From Thermoplasmata archaeon (GTDB lineage: Archaea > Thermoplasmatota > Thermoplasmata > UBA184): 7,848 nucleotides of DNA. Position 1 is the stretch's first letter. Each line of letters opens with the position of its first letter. The stretch is taken from NCBI GenBank assembly GCA_030039915.1, contig JASHUP010000183.1:1-7848 (forward strand), in the 5' to 3' direction. The notes under the pieces were generated by a model. The model saw only the letters and a program-made list of their open reading frames with translations, had not been told where the DNA came from and did not search any database. Both the position numbers and the translations under genes were made by a program. This document shows, piece after piece, positions 1 to 6,182 of the stretch.

Positions 1-87
1 GCCCCTCTCGGGATCCTCACGGATTTTTTCTATACTGTGGGTCTCGGCGTGGGCGCGATCCGTTGGAGCCTGGGCCGTAAGATCTGA
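1..87 (+). CDS. C-terminal end of an unidentified, probably membrane protein (partial, runs off left edge)
   Basis: The first reading frame of the plus strand is open from the window edge to a TGA at 85-87 and encodes 28 residues. They read as a hydrophobic, Gly-rich stretch (FFYTVGLGVGAIRW) followed by a short basic tail (SLGRKI), which is what the end of a polytopic or tail-anchored membrane protein looks like. Third codon positions are mostly G or C, as in the other genes here. No coding sequence on the minus strand competes for this stretch: the neighbouring minus-strand gene stops at 151. The gene would be convergent with that neighbour. The family cannot be told from 28 residues, and chance openness over such a short stretch cannot be excluded. 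Confidence 0.5.
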   Translation, partial: APLGILTDFFYTVGLGVGAIRWSLGRKI

Positions 88-92
88 TCCGC

Positions 93-114
93 CAGCGGAA
101 CCGACCTTCCGCTG
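93..114. terminator. Perfect 8-bp hairpin between convergent genes, possible bidirectional terminator
   Basis: CAGCGGAA (93-100) and TTCCGCTG (107-114) are perfect inverted repeats around a 6-base loop, CCGACC. The hairpin lies between the stop codon of the plus-strand partial gene (87) and that of the minus-strand membrane protein (151). There is no T-tract on either side, so it is not a canonical intrinsic terminator. Archaeal termination usually depends on T-runs, so the role could instead be 3'-end stabilisation or blocking of read-through. The structure is seen directly; its function is inferred. Confidence 0.4.
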
Positions 115-150
115 CGAAACCGAGGCCCTGGCTCCGGTTGGACCATGCCC

Positions 151-2850
151 TCACGATCGCGGGGCCGGGTGGGCGGACTTCCAGAGTTCGCGCGAACACC
201 AGATGAAGATCCAGGCCGGGAGCAAGACCGCGAACCCCACCACGATCCATGCGAAGTTCACGCCACCGGTCGTCCGGACGAAATAGGTCTCGTGCACGCT
301 GAATTCGAGCGAGACGGTGGATGCGGCCAACTTTCCGAACAACAACAGAGAGTCCGGTCCGACAAAGCTGAGGTTCGTGGAGCTCACCTCCACCGAACCC
401 CCCGACGCCGAGGAATAGTAGACGATCGGGGTGGAGTTCCCGAGGCCCACGAACGTCGGCTGCGATCGGTTCTCGGTCGAAGCGAAGAATCCTCCCACAT
501 ACGCCACTTGCGAGGGAGGAGAGGAAGAGACTCCGGTCAAGTTCCCGATCCACGCTTCTTGACGGTCGAATGCACTGCTTAGGTTGTACTTCCCGAGGTA
601 GATCGAGTACGCCCAGGCCTGGCTGAGGTTGAGGGGAAGCGACACTTGTTGATCGTTGACGAAGGCGGAGACGCGGTTCAAGGTTGAATTGAACTCGAAC
701 CCCGAGAGGAACCACTGCCCCTCGACGGCGCTCGTGATGACTCGGGTGATGGTCCAGTTCCCTCCGGACTCCGTGGCGAGGTACAGGTAGCCGTCGTTCA
801 GGTAACATTCCGCGGCGTGCTGAGGGTCCACGAATGCGGTCCAAAGCGTGTTCTTGACCGACGAGGTGTTGCTGTACTCCGCCGCGAAGAACTCCTCTCG
901 GTCGGAGAGGTTCCCCGCCGACTCGTTGTACTCGAGGGCGCGCGTGCCGTCGACGGCGTAGACCGGAGTGGTTCCATCGATCGGGGGAATGATCTCACTC
1001 GTCGGGCTCCCGCCCTGGGTGGTGAGCGGGGTCCACTCGGTCGCCCCCGCGCCGAGCGCAAGCATCGACGAATAGAGGGCCTCGCTGCGATTCGTCTGCC
1101 AGACCGTGACCGGCCCCCGGCTCGTCTTGGGGTCCACCGTGACGCTGAGGTTAACCCGGTTCGTGGTCTGCGCGATGTTGCGGGCGAATCCGACCGGGGG
1201 AGACGAACTGACGATGTTCACCGTGCCCGAGGACGAATCCACCGAGTAGGTGGTCGGTCCCGCGAGCGGGTAGAGCAGCGGGTTCGCGACGTCGTAGGCG
1301 TAGAACTCCTGGGAATTGAACTGCTGATGGCTCGCGAGCGGAGCACCAGCGGGGGTAGCGTACGCGATCCCCACCGGGACCGCGACGAGCAGCGCGGCGA
1401 CCAGGCACGCACTGAGGAATGCGTTCCTCGACGTGCGAGCGGGAGGCAGCACGCGCGAGGGAGCGGGAGCGCTGGAAGGCGACCGCACGTTCGGACCCCG
1501 TCGCTCCAGCCAGACCAGGCCCGCGATCGTGAGTACCGTGCCGACCGAGTAGGCGAGGAACAGGAACCGGGCAACGGACGACTGGCCTAGGGTGTCGTAG
1601 AGGATGACGTTCTGGTGCAAGTAGGGATAGAACCAGTAGTAGACCCCCGTGACCTGCCCGGGGCCGTTGAACATCTCGACGAGCAGATAGACCGGAACGA
1701 GGAACGCTTCGAAGAGGAGGATCCGCCAATAGCTCGCGGGCCGCCCGGAAACGCTCAGAGCGAACGACAAGGGAACCAGCGCGGCGAGAATGGCGAAAAC
1801 GTCGGCCGGGAGACGGAAGGTCAGCGCGAACGCGACCGTGAGCACCGTGAGGAGCGTGGTGCCCTGACCGATGTTCCAGCGACGGAACACCACCGGGATC
1901 ACGATCGAGAGGAGGGCGGCCAGCACGGTGAAGACCCGTTGGTTCGTGGAAAAGTAGGACGTCCACGGCGGCGAGAGGTAGTACGGGAACGAATACCCCG
2001 TGATCTGGACGGTGCTGAGGAGGGAAGAGGTGTTGATCGAGCCGAGCCCTAGCACGACGATCGGAAGGGCGAAGATCGCGAGCACGACGCCGAGCAGAAC
2101 GACGGAGAGGAGCTTGTGGCGGCGCCCGTCGAGCCAGAGGATCAGGGTCGGCACGAAGAGCAGGGTGAAGTAGTAGGTGAGGACGGTGAGCGAGATCGCG
2201 ACGGCGCCGAGGACCACCGCCGGAACGTTGACCTTCGGTTTCCACCCGTACCGAAAGAGGAAGACCGCAAGGAAGACAAGGAAGACCACCAGCAGGTCGG
2301 GGTCCCCCGCGATGGCGTTCACGAAGATGAGGAAGGGATTGAACAGGATGGCGTAGAAGAAGGTCTTGGGATTCGGCTTCCCTTCGCGGCGCGCGATCTC
2401 GAACGCGATTCGGGCGGCCAGAAAGCCGGCCACCACTCCGATCGCCTTGAGCACGGCCGACGCCGCGATCGCGTTGAATCCGAACGCCGGGTAGCCCAGG
2501 AAGGCGAGCATGTTGTACGGCAGGACGAAATATCCTGCCCCGGGAAGGATCAGGTAGCCCTGCCCGACGCTGCTCGCGGCCTGGTACGGGTTGAGCCCGA
2601 GCCAGAGGTAGCTCGAGGAGTAAATGCCCCCGTTGAGATTGTAGGCGTCGAGCGTGAGGAAGAGGAACGGAAGGTTGATCGCCGCGTAGATGACGGCGGA
2701 CCAGACCCAAAAGCGGCGGGTGGGCTGGACCGCCCCTCGGGGTCCGCCCGTGTCCACTTCAGCGGTCACGGAGAAGCGGACTCCAGTCCCTGGGTCGCGC
2801 GACGGGAGAGTCCACCGCGGAATCCAACGGAATGGGTCTTCGGTGCTCAC
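151..2850 (-). CDS. Large membrane protein: GT-C-like glycosyltransferase half plus glycosylated beta-rich ectodomain
   Basis: This 899-residue protein starts at a GTG that overlaps the stop of the upstream epimerase gene (GTGA), which fixes the start well. After a hydrophilic N-terminus of about 46 residues there are roughly 12 predicted helices between 47 and 497. Two features suit GT-C glycosyltransferases, which use lipid-linked sugars outside the membrane: Asp68 just after the first helix (LTLDAY), followed by a loop containing LGLNPYQ, and GDPDLLVVF at 182-190. Residues about 505-860 form an extracytoplasmic region rich in Ser, Thr, Asn and aromatic residues. Part of it (about 665-775) resembles a LamG/concanavalin-like jelly roll. 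It carries 13 N-x-S/T sequons (567, 587, 642, 647, 661, 698, 721, 741, 756, 770, 794, 805, 826). One helix (864-886) and a short basic tail close the protein. Activity and substrate are inferred, and the family match is by pattern only. A non-enzymatic membrane-anchored surface protein is the main alternative. Confidence 0.85.
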   Translation of the reverse strand: MSTEDPFRWIPRWTLPSRDPGTGVRFSVTAEVDTGGPRGAVQPTRRFWVWSAVIYAAINLPFLFLTLDAYNLNGGIYSSSYLWLGLNPYQAASSVGQGYLILPGAGYFVLPYNMLAFLGYPAFGFNAIAASAVLKAIGVVAGFLAARIAFEIARREGKPNPKTFFYAILFNPFLIFVNAIAGDPDLLVVFLVFLAVFLFRYGWKPKVNVPAVVLGAVAISLTVLTYYFTLLFVPTLILWLDGRRHKLLSVVLLGVVLAIFALPIVVLGLGSINTSSLLSTVQITGYSFPYYLSPPWTSYFSTNQRVFTVLAALLSIVIPVVFRRWNIGQGTTLLTVLTVAFALTFRLPADVFAILAALVPLSFALSVSGRPASYWRILLFEAFLVPVYLLVEMFNGPGQVTGVYYWFYPYLHQNVILYDTLGQSSVARFLFLAYSVGTVLTIAGLVWLERRGPNVRSPSSAPAPSRVLPPARTSRNAFLSACLVAALLVAVPVGIAYATPAGAPLASHQQFNSQEFYAYDVANPLLYPLAGPTTYSVDSSSGTVNIVSSSPPVGFARNIAQTTNRVNLSVTVDPKTSRGPVTVWQTNRSEALYSSMLALGAGATEWTPLTTQGGSPTSEIIPPIDGTTPVYAVDGTRALEYNESAGNLSDREEFFAAEYSNTSSVKNTLWTAFVDPQHAAECYLNDGYLYLATESGGNWTITRVITSAVEGQWFLSGFEFNSTLNRVSAFVNDQQVSLPLNLSQAWAYSIYLGKYNLSSAFDRQEAWIGNLTGVSSSPPSQVAYVGGFFASTENRSQPTFVGLGNSTPIVYYSSASGGSVEVSSTNLSFVGPDSLLLFGKLAASTVSLEFSVHETYFVRTTGGVNFAWIVVGFAVLLPAWIFIWCSRELWKSAHPAPRS

Positions 2851-3908
2851 TCGGCGGTGACGTGCGCGGCCGACGAGGACATCGTGGCTTCGAGGGCCGT
2901 TGCGGTGGGCGGCGCCGGGGGTCGCGTGCGACCCTCCCGCGAAAGTTCACTCCACACCCAACGATAGGTGACGGGGATCCCTTGGGCGAGGCGGATTCGG
3001 GGCTCCCATCCGAGCACCGAGCGAATGAGCGTGTTGTCACTGTTCCTCCCCCGGACCCCCTGGGGCCGGTCGAGTTCGTAGTGCTTACGCAGGGTCTTTC
3101 CGGCAGCGGTGCAGACCATGTCGACGAGCTCGTTCACCGTCACCATCTCGCTCGAGCCGACGTTGAGTGGCTGGGTCTGCTCCGACTCCATGACTCGGCG
3201 AACCCCCTCGACGGCGTCGTCGATGTAGCAGAAGCTTCGGGTCTGCTTTCCGTCCCCCCAAATCGGGACGGAGCCCCCGTCGGGGGCACAGGCGACCTTG
3301 CAGGAGATCGCGGCGGGCGCTTTCTCGCGCCCTCCCTGATACGTCCCCAGGGGGCCGTAGATGTTGTGGAATCGAACGATCCGCACGCCGAGGCCGTGCT
3401 CTTCGCCGAAGTAGCTCGTGAGCTGCTCGGCGAATAGTTTCTCCCACCCGTACCCCTTCTCGGGCTCCGCGGGGATCGCGTCGGACTCCCGCAGGGGCCG
3501 AAGCTCCGCGTCTTTCTGCCGATCGGCCGGATAGACGCACGCGGAAGAGGTGTAGAGATACCGCTTGATGCCCGCGAGGCGGGCGGCTTCGAGCATGTGA
3601 CTATTGATCAGAATGTTGTTCCGGCTGAGCGTCGCATGGTTCGCGGTGATGTACCCGATACCCCCCATGTCGGCGGCGAGCTGGTACACGTCTTCGACAT
3701 TCTCCATCGCGGCGGTGCAGTTCTCGAAGAACCGAAGGTCCGCGATCTGAAAATCATCGGCCGGGCTCGGCTCGAACTGAGGTCGCTTGATGTCGACCCC
3801 TCGGACCCAAAATCCCTCGTCCTTCAGTCGGCGCACCAGGTGATGACCGATGAAACCGCCAGCGCCCGCGACGAGCGCCCTTCGACCTCTGCCGGGCTTA
3901 TCTACCAC
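2847..3908 (-). CDS. GDP-mannose 3,5-epimerase (NAD-dependent, extended SDR family)
   Basis: The product (353 residues from GTG at 3908) closely resembles plant GDP-mannose 3,5-epimerase, the enzyme that turns GDP-D-mannose into GDP-L-galactose and GDP-L-gulose. Visible features, numbered from this start, are the Rossmann motif GAGGFIG (15-21), the ADMGGIGYI segment, SSAC with the catalytic-type Cys124, YGWEK with Tyr153/Lys157, RFHNIYGP, GGREKAPAA with Lys196, WGDGKQTRSF, and GVRGRNSDN with Arg286/288. All the residues known to matter in the plant enzyme have counterparts. The last 25 or so residues are a low-complexity tail. The GTG at 3908 is preferred because GGAGG lies 8 bases upstream. 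A TTG at 3944 would add 12 residues and has no such site. The gene overlaps the next one by four bases. Identity as a GME-like epimerase is secure; the product ratio and the fate of the sugar are inferred. Confidence 0.92.
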   Translation of the reverse strand: MVDKPGRGRRALVAGAGGFIGHHLVRRLKDEGFWVRGVDIKRPQFEPSPADDFQIADLRFFENCTAAMENVEDVYQLAADMGGIGYITANHATLSRNNILINSHMLEAARLAGIKRYLYTSSACVYPADRQKDAELRPLRESDAIPAEPEKGYGWEKLFAEQLTSYFGEEHGLGVRIVRFHNIYGPLGTYQGGREKAPAAISCKVACAPDGGSVPIWGDGKQTRSFCYIDDAVEGVRRVMESEQTQPLNVGSSEMVTVNELVDMVCTAAGKTLRKHYELDRPQGVRGRNSDNTLIRSVLGWEPRIRLAQGIPVTYRWVWSELSREGRTRPPAPPTATALEATMSSSAAHVTAE

Positions 3909-3916
3909 TTCCGTTC

Positions 3917-3921
3917 CCTCC
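3917..3921 (-). promoter_or_regulatory. Shine-Dalgarno site that decides the epimerase start
   Basis: The minus strand reads GGAGG here, followed by 8 bases and then GTG at 3908-3906. The longer in-frame alternative, TTG at 3944, has no purine-rich site in front of it. This supports starting the epimerase at 3908, with about 14 residues before its glycine-rich NAD motif. Confidence 0.55.
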
Positions 3922-4089
3922 GCGACTGTTCGTTTCCGATCCAATGGCGGTTCGTGCGGTTTCGACCCGAAGGAGTGACTCTACGGATGTCATTGAATCC
4001 CCCGGGCGATGGAACTGGGCACGTTCCGACGCGCATATTCCCGGATACGGCGCGCGCCATGGAAACGGACAACAACAAGTGAAACGGGG

Positions 4090-4098
4090 GGTAAATAA
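4090..4098 (-). promoter_or_regulatory. Weak TATA-like element that could serve the epimerase operon
   Basis: The minus strand reads CTTATTTAC, one of the few A/T-rich stretches in the 262-base gap between the epimerase and the divergent glycosyltransferase gene. Archaeal TATA elements sit about 27 bases before the transcription start, which would place the start near 4068 and leave a leader of about 160 bases. That is long, so this assignment is weak. On the plus strand the same bases read GTAAATAAG. Apart from this, the 4121 element and a 10-bp GC palindrome (GGCGCGCGCC, 4049-4058), nothing else is recognisable in the gap. Confidence 0.2.
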
Positions 4099-4120
4099 GC
4101 CCTCCGTCGATGAGGCCGGA

Positions 4121-4128
4121 TGTATAGA
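4121..4128 (+). promoter_or_regulatory. Candidate archaeal TATA box of the GT2 glycosyltransferase gene
   Basis: The plus strand reads TGTATAGA, preceded by the purine-containing stretch GCCGGA that could act as a BRE. Its centre is about 31 bases before the TTG at 4156 and about 46 bases before the ATG at 4171. With the usual TATA spacing, transcription would start near 4151, giving a 5-base leader to TTG or a 20-base leader to ATG. The match to the consensus is partial. Confidence 0.35.
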
Positions 4129-4170
4129 CGTGACGCCGGAAGCGGGTAGGAATCCTTGACACATCCTAGC

Positions 4171-4980
4171 ATGCCGGGAAACGAACCGGTGCCCACCGCC
4201 CCTCCAAGTCCGGTCCCCATTCCAAGTGAAGGAGCCCAACTGACCGTATTTCTACCTGTGTACAACGAAGCCGGGTCCATTGCCGAAGTCCTGAGAGGGT
4301 TTTACAGCGAAGTGGTCCGTCCCTTGGGAGCCAGTCTCCTCGTGTGCGAGGACGGTAGTTCGGATGGGACTCCCGAGGTTCTGGAGCGCCTCTCGCACGA
4401 GATACCGATGCAGCTCGTCACGAGCCGGACCCGGAAGGGGTACGGGGGAGCGATGCGGGATGGCCTCCGCCTGGCCGCCTCCCCCCTGGTGTTCATCGCC
4501 GACTCGGACGGCCAGTACGACCCGGCGGAGTTTTGGAAGATATGGAACGCGGCGGGGTCCTACGACATGATCATCGGTCGGAAGGTCGTACGACAGGAGC
4601 GGTTCTACCGGGCGCTGCTATCGCGGGGATTTCACGTCGTGATCAAGGCCCTAACGAACGTTCCACTTCGGGACATGGACTGCGGCTTTCGGCTGATCCG
4701 TCGAGACGTGATTGCGAAGGTCCTTCCGGAGGTTCGCTCGCTTCCGTATAGCTTCCTGGCCGAATTTTCCATCGTCGCCTATCGAAAGGGGTTCCGCATC
4801 CTGGAGGTTCCCGTGGTGCACCGAGCTCGCATCTCGGGCAGCACCTCGATCTATTCTTGGAACCGCCTACCGTTCATCATCGTCCATCAGGTCGTGGGAA
4901 TTCTTCGACTGTCCCGACGGCTGAATCGCCCCCGAGCGATCGAACCGTCGGACCGCGCCGCTTCGACCGTCCACTCCTGA
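4171..4980 (+). CDS. Family 2 glycosyltransferase, dolichol-phosphate mannose synthase type
   Basis: The product (269 residues from ATG at 4171) is a GT-A-fold glycosyltransferase. Such enzymes move a hexose from a nucleotide sugar to a polyprenyl phosphate on the cytoplasmic face of the membrane. Visible motifs, numbered from this ATG, are FLPVYNEAGSI (27-37), CEDGSSDGT (59-67), the metal- and nucleotide-binding DSD within ADSDGQYDP (110-118) and DMDCGFRLIRRD (168-179), the last typical of DPM-like enzymes. There is no C-terminal transmembrane segment, so it is a soluble or peripheral, DPM1-like form; LPFIIVHQVVGIL near the end could bind membrane. An in-frame TTG at 4156 would add five residues (MTHPS). 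ATG is preferred, but TTG sits at a near-leaderless distance from a possible TATA box. The gene is divergent from the epimerase pair, which suggests a shared surface-glycan role. The sugar (mannose, glucose or an epimerase product) cannot be read from the sequence. Confidence 0.88.
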   Translation: MPGNEPVPTAPPSPVPIPSEGAQLTVFLPVYNEAGSIAEVLRGFYSEVVRPLGASLLVCEDGSSDGTPEVLERLSHEIPMQLVTSRTRKGYGGAMRDGLRLAASPLVFIADSDGQYDPAEFWKIWNAAGSYDMIIGRKVVRQERFYRALLSRGFHVVIKALTNVPLRDMDCGFRLIRRDVIAKVLPEVRSLPYSFLAEFSIVAYRKGFRILEVPVVHRARISGSTSIYSWNRLPFIIVHQVVGILRLSRRLNRPRAIEPSDRAASTVHS

Positions 4981-5110
4981 TTCGATCACCCGAAACGGCC
5001 CCGACGTGTAGACCCCGGCAGCCGGAGCGAGGGTTGGTCCGTTCTCGCGCGCCCTCCGAAAACCCAATCCGAGTTTGTCCAGACCGCGGAGAACTTCGCT
5101 CAAGGGGAGT
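4981..5110. other. Convergent intergenic gap without a recognisable gene
   Basis: These 130 bases separate the stop of the GT2 gene from the stop of the minus-strand hydrolase. Only weak structure is visible: GCGAG/CTCGC and GAACT/AGTTC 5-bp inverted repeats with 12-base loops, and one T4 run on the minus strand near 5058-5061 that might help end hydrolase transcripts. The reading frames that cross it have no recognisable protein features. Confidence 0.4.
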
Positions 5111-6052
5111 TCAGCGTTTTCGCGCCTCGGCACGGGCGAGACGATAGGTGTGGGAGAGGTTGCCCGGCCACATGAACGCAAATTTCCATCGTCGATACCG
5201 ATCCGGGGCCGGAGTGGTCGCGAGTTCGCGGGGCGAGGTTCGATCTCGAATCGCCTTCCGGGCGAGCCGGTCGACGTCCCCGAGGTACGTCCGTGTTTCG
5301 GACAGGATGGTCGGAGGACCGGGGGGTCCGTGGCCCGGCAGAACCAGTTCGGAACCGAGTCGTTCCATTCGTTTCAGCATCTCAATCCAGACCCTTGGCC
5401 GACCGTTGGTGAGCGACGGATGGAAGCCGCGGATCGCGAGGTCCCCCCCGAAGAGGATCCGTTCACCGGGGAGGTAGGCGAACACATCGGAGGGGGAATG
5501 CCCGCCCCCGTAGGTGATGAGGTGCACCGCTCGGCGGGATCCCTCGATGATGATCCGGTCTTCGAAGGTCACCGAGGGAGGGACGATGCGGTGCGAGGCC
5601 GGGGTCGCGAGCAGGCCCCGATACCACGCGCGTAACAGCGGCCGGTCGACCGGCACAATGGAAGAGTCCGGCCCGTCGATCGAGGGAAGTTCTCGCCGCA
5701 TGAACCGTCGATCGTCGCGGAACTGCGCCCGGCTGAATTTCAGGATGTTCTCGCGAACGGTCCGACTGGACACGATGTGACTCTCGACAAACGCGGAGTT
5801 CCCCCAGATGTGGTCGCCGTGCCAGTGGCTGTTCACGACCCAGGTCGGTCGGTGGCCCGTGATCCGTTCGGCCGCTCGAACGAGGTCGTGACCCGCCACC
5901 GGCGTGAGCATGGTGTCGAACACCAACGTCTCGTCGCCGAGATTGACGATACCCGAGTTGCACAGCCCGAAGCCCTCGGGAGCTGCGATCGCAGCATGGA
6001 CCCCGGGCGCGAGGGGCTCGATCTTGAAGTGGCGCGAAGGTCTCCCGGCCAA
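5111..6052 (-). CDS. MBL-fold metallo-hydrolase (glyoxalase II / SoxH-like group)
   Basis: The 313-residue product carries a complete metallo-beta-lactamase metal site: NSHWHGDHIWGN with His76, His78, Asp80 and His81, then GGGHSPSD with His185, GGDLAIRG with Asp204, and LPGHGPPG with His241. These should bind two metal ions, usually zinc, and support hydrolysis. The N-terminal GVHAAIAAPEGFGLCNSGIVNLGDETLVFDT is the usual first beta-sheet pair of this fold. Residues about 90-165 form a charged insertion before the third metal ligand, and 255-313 form a basic helical tail. There is no signal peptide, so it should be cytoplasmic. The start is TTG at 6052, with GGGAG five bases upstream and no upstream in-frame start. 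It lies 130 bases downstream of the ACT regulator on the same strand and may be co-transcribed with it. The fold is certain; the substrate is unknown and could be a thioester, lactone, phosphodiester or other ester. Confidence 0.88.
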   Translation of the reverse strand: MAGRPSRHFKIEPLAPGVHAAIAAPEGFGLCNSGIVNLGDETLVFDTMLTPVAGHDLVRAAERITGHRPTWVVNSHWHGDHIWGNSAFVESHIVSSRTVRENILKFSRAQFRDDRRFMRRELPSIDGPDSSIVPVDRPLLRAWYRGLLATPASHRIVPPSVTFEDRIIIEGSRRAVHLITYGGGHSPSDVFAYLPGERILFGGDLAIRGFHPSLTNGRPRVWIEMLKRMERLGSELVLPGHGPPGPPTILSETRTYLGDVDRLARKAIRDRTSPRELATTPAPDRYRRWKFAFMWPGNLSHTYRLARAEARKR

Positions 6053-6057
6053 TGCTA

Positions 6058-6062
6058 CTCCC
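6058..6062 (-). promoter_or_regulatory. Shine-Dalgarno-like site before the TTG start of the MBL hydrolase
   Basis: The minus strand reads GGGAG, then five bases, then TTG. This makes the otherwise unusual TTG at 6052 a credible start. No TATA-like element is evident in the 130 bases upstream (6053-6182), so the gene may depend on transcription from the ACT regulator gene. Confidence 0.5.
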
Positions 6063-6182
6063 GGAACCGAATTCCCTCCATCGATCGGAGACGGCTCGGG
6101 GTTCCTTCGGTCGACCCGGTGCGGGGGGCCCGCGAATTGGAATCGATGGGGAACATGAACGTCGGTCGTGAGAAGGGAACGT

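Noticed and set aside
23..36. T6 run as a plus-strand terminator, or its complement TATAGAAAAAAT as a minus-strand promoter
   Set aside because: The run falls inside the open plus-strand frame that ends at 87, where it encodes Asp-Phe-Phe, so a coding explanation is simpler. A downstream minus-strand gene is not visible.
30..146. Small minus-strand open frame of about 38 codons starting at ATG four bases after the membrane protein stop
   Set aside because: It is short, Arg/Pro-rich and without recognisable features, and it overlaps the hairpin and the plausible plus-strand gene tail.
1151..2710. A 519-codon open frame on the minus strand inside the membrane protein gene
   Set aside because: It is a shifted-frame shadow of a GC-rich gene: the translation is dominated by Arg, Pro and Ala with no domain, while the main frame gives coherent helices and sequons.
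151..2850. Membrane protein as an AglB/Stt3 oligosaccharyltransferase
   Set aside because: The overall plan (many helices, then a large external domain) is similar, but the WWDxG signature is missing and a C-terminal helix is present, so this name is not supported.
2116..2967. A 283-codon plus-strand open frame antisense to the membrane protein
   Set aside because: Its translation is almost entirely Glu, Asp, Arg and Gly, as expected from the complement of hydrophobic codons. There is no start signal and no recognisable fold.
6078..6149. CCATCGAT/ATCGATGG inverted repeat in the gap between the ACT regulator and the hydrolase
   Set aside because: The arms are 8 bases, 56 bases apart and contain the self-complementary ATCGAT, so a chance match is likely and no stable hairpin is expected.
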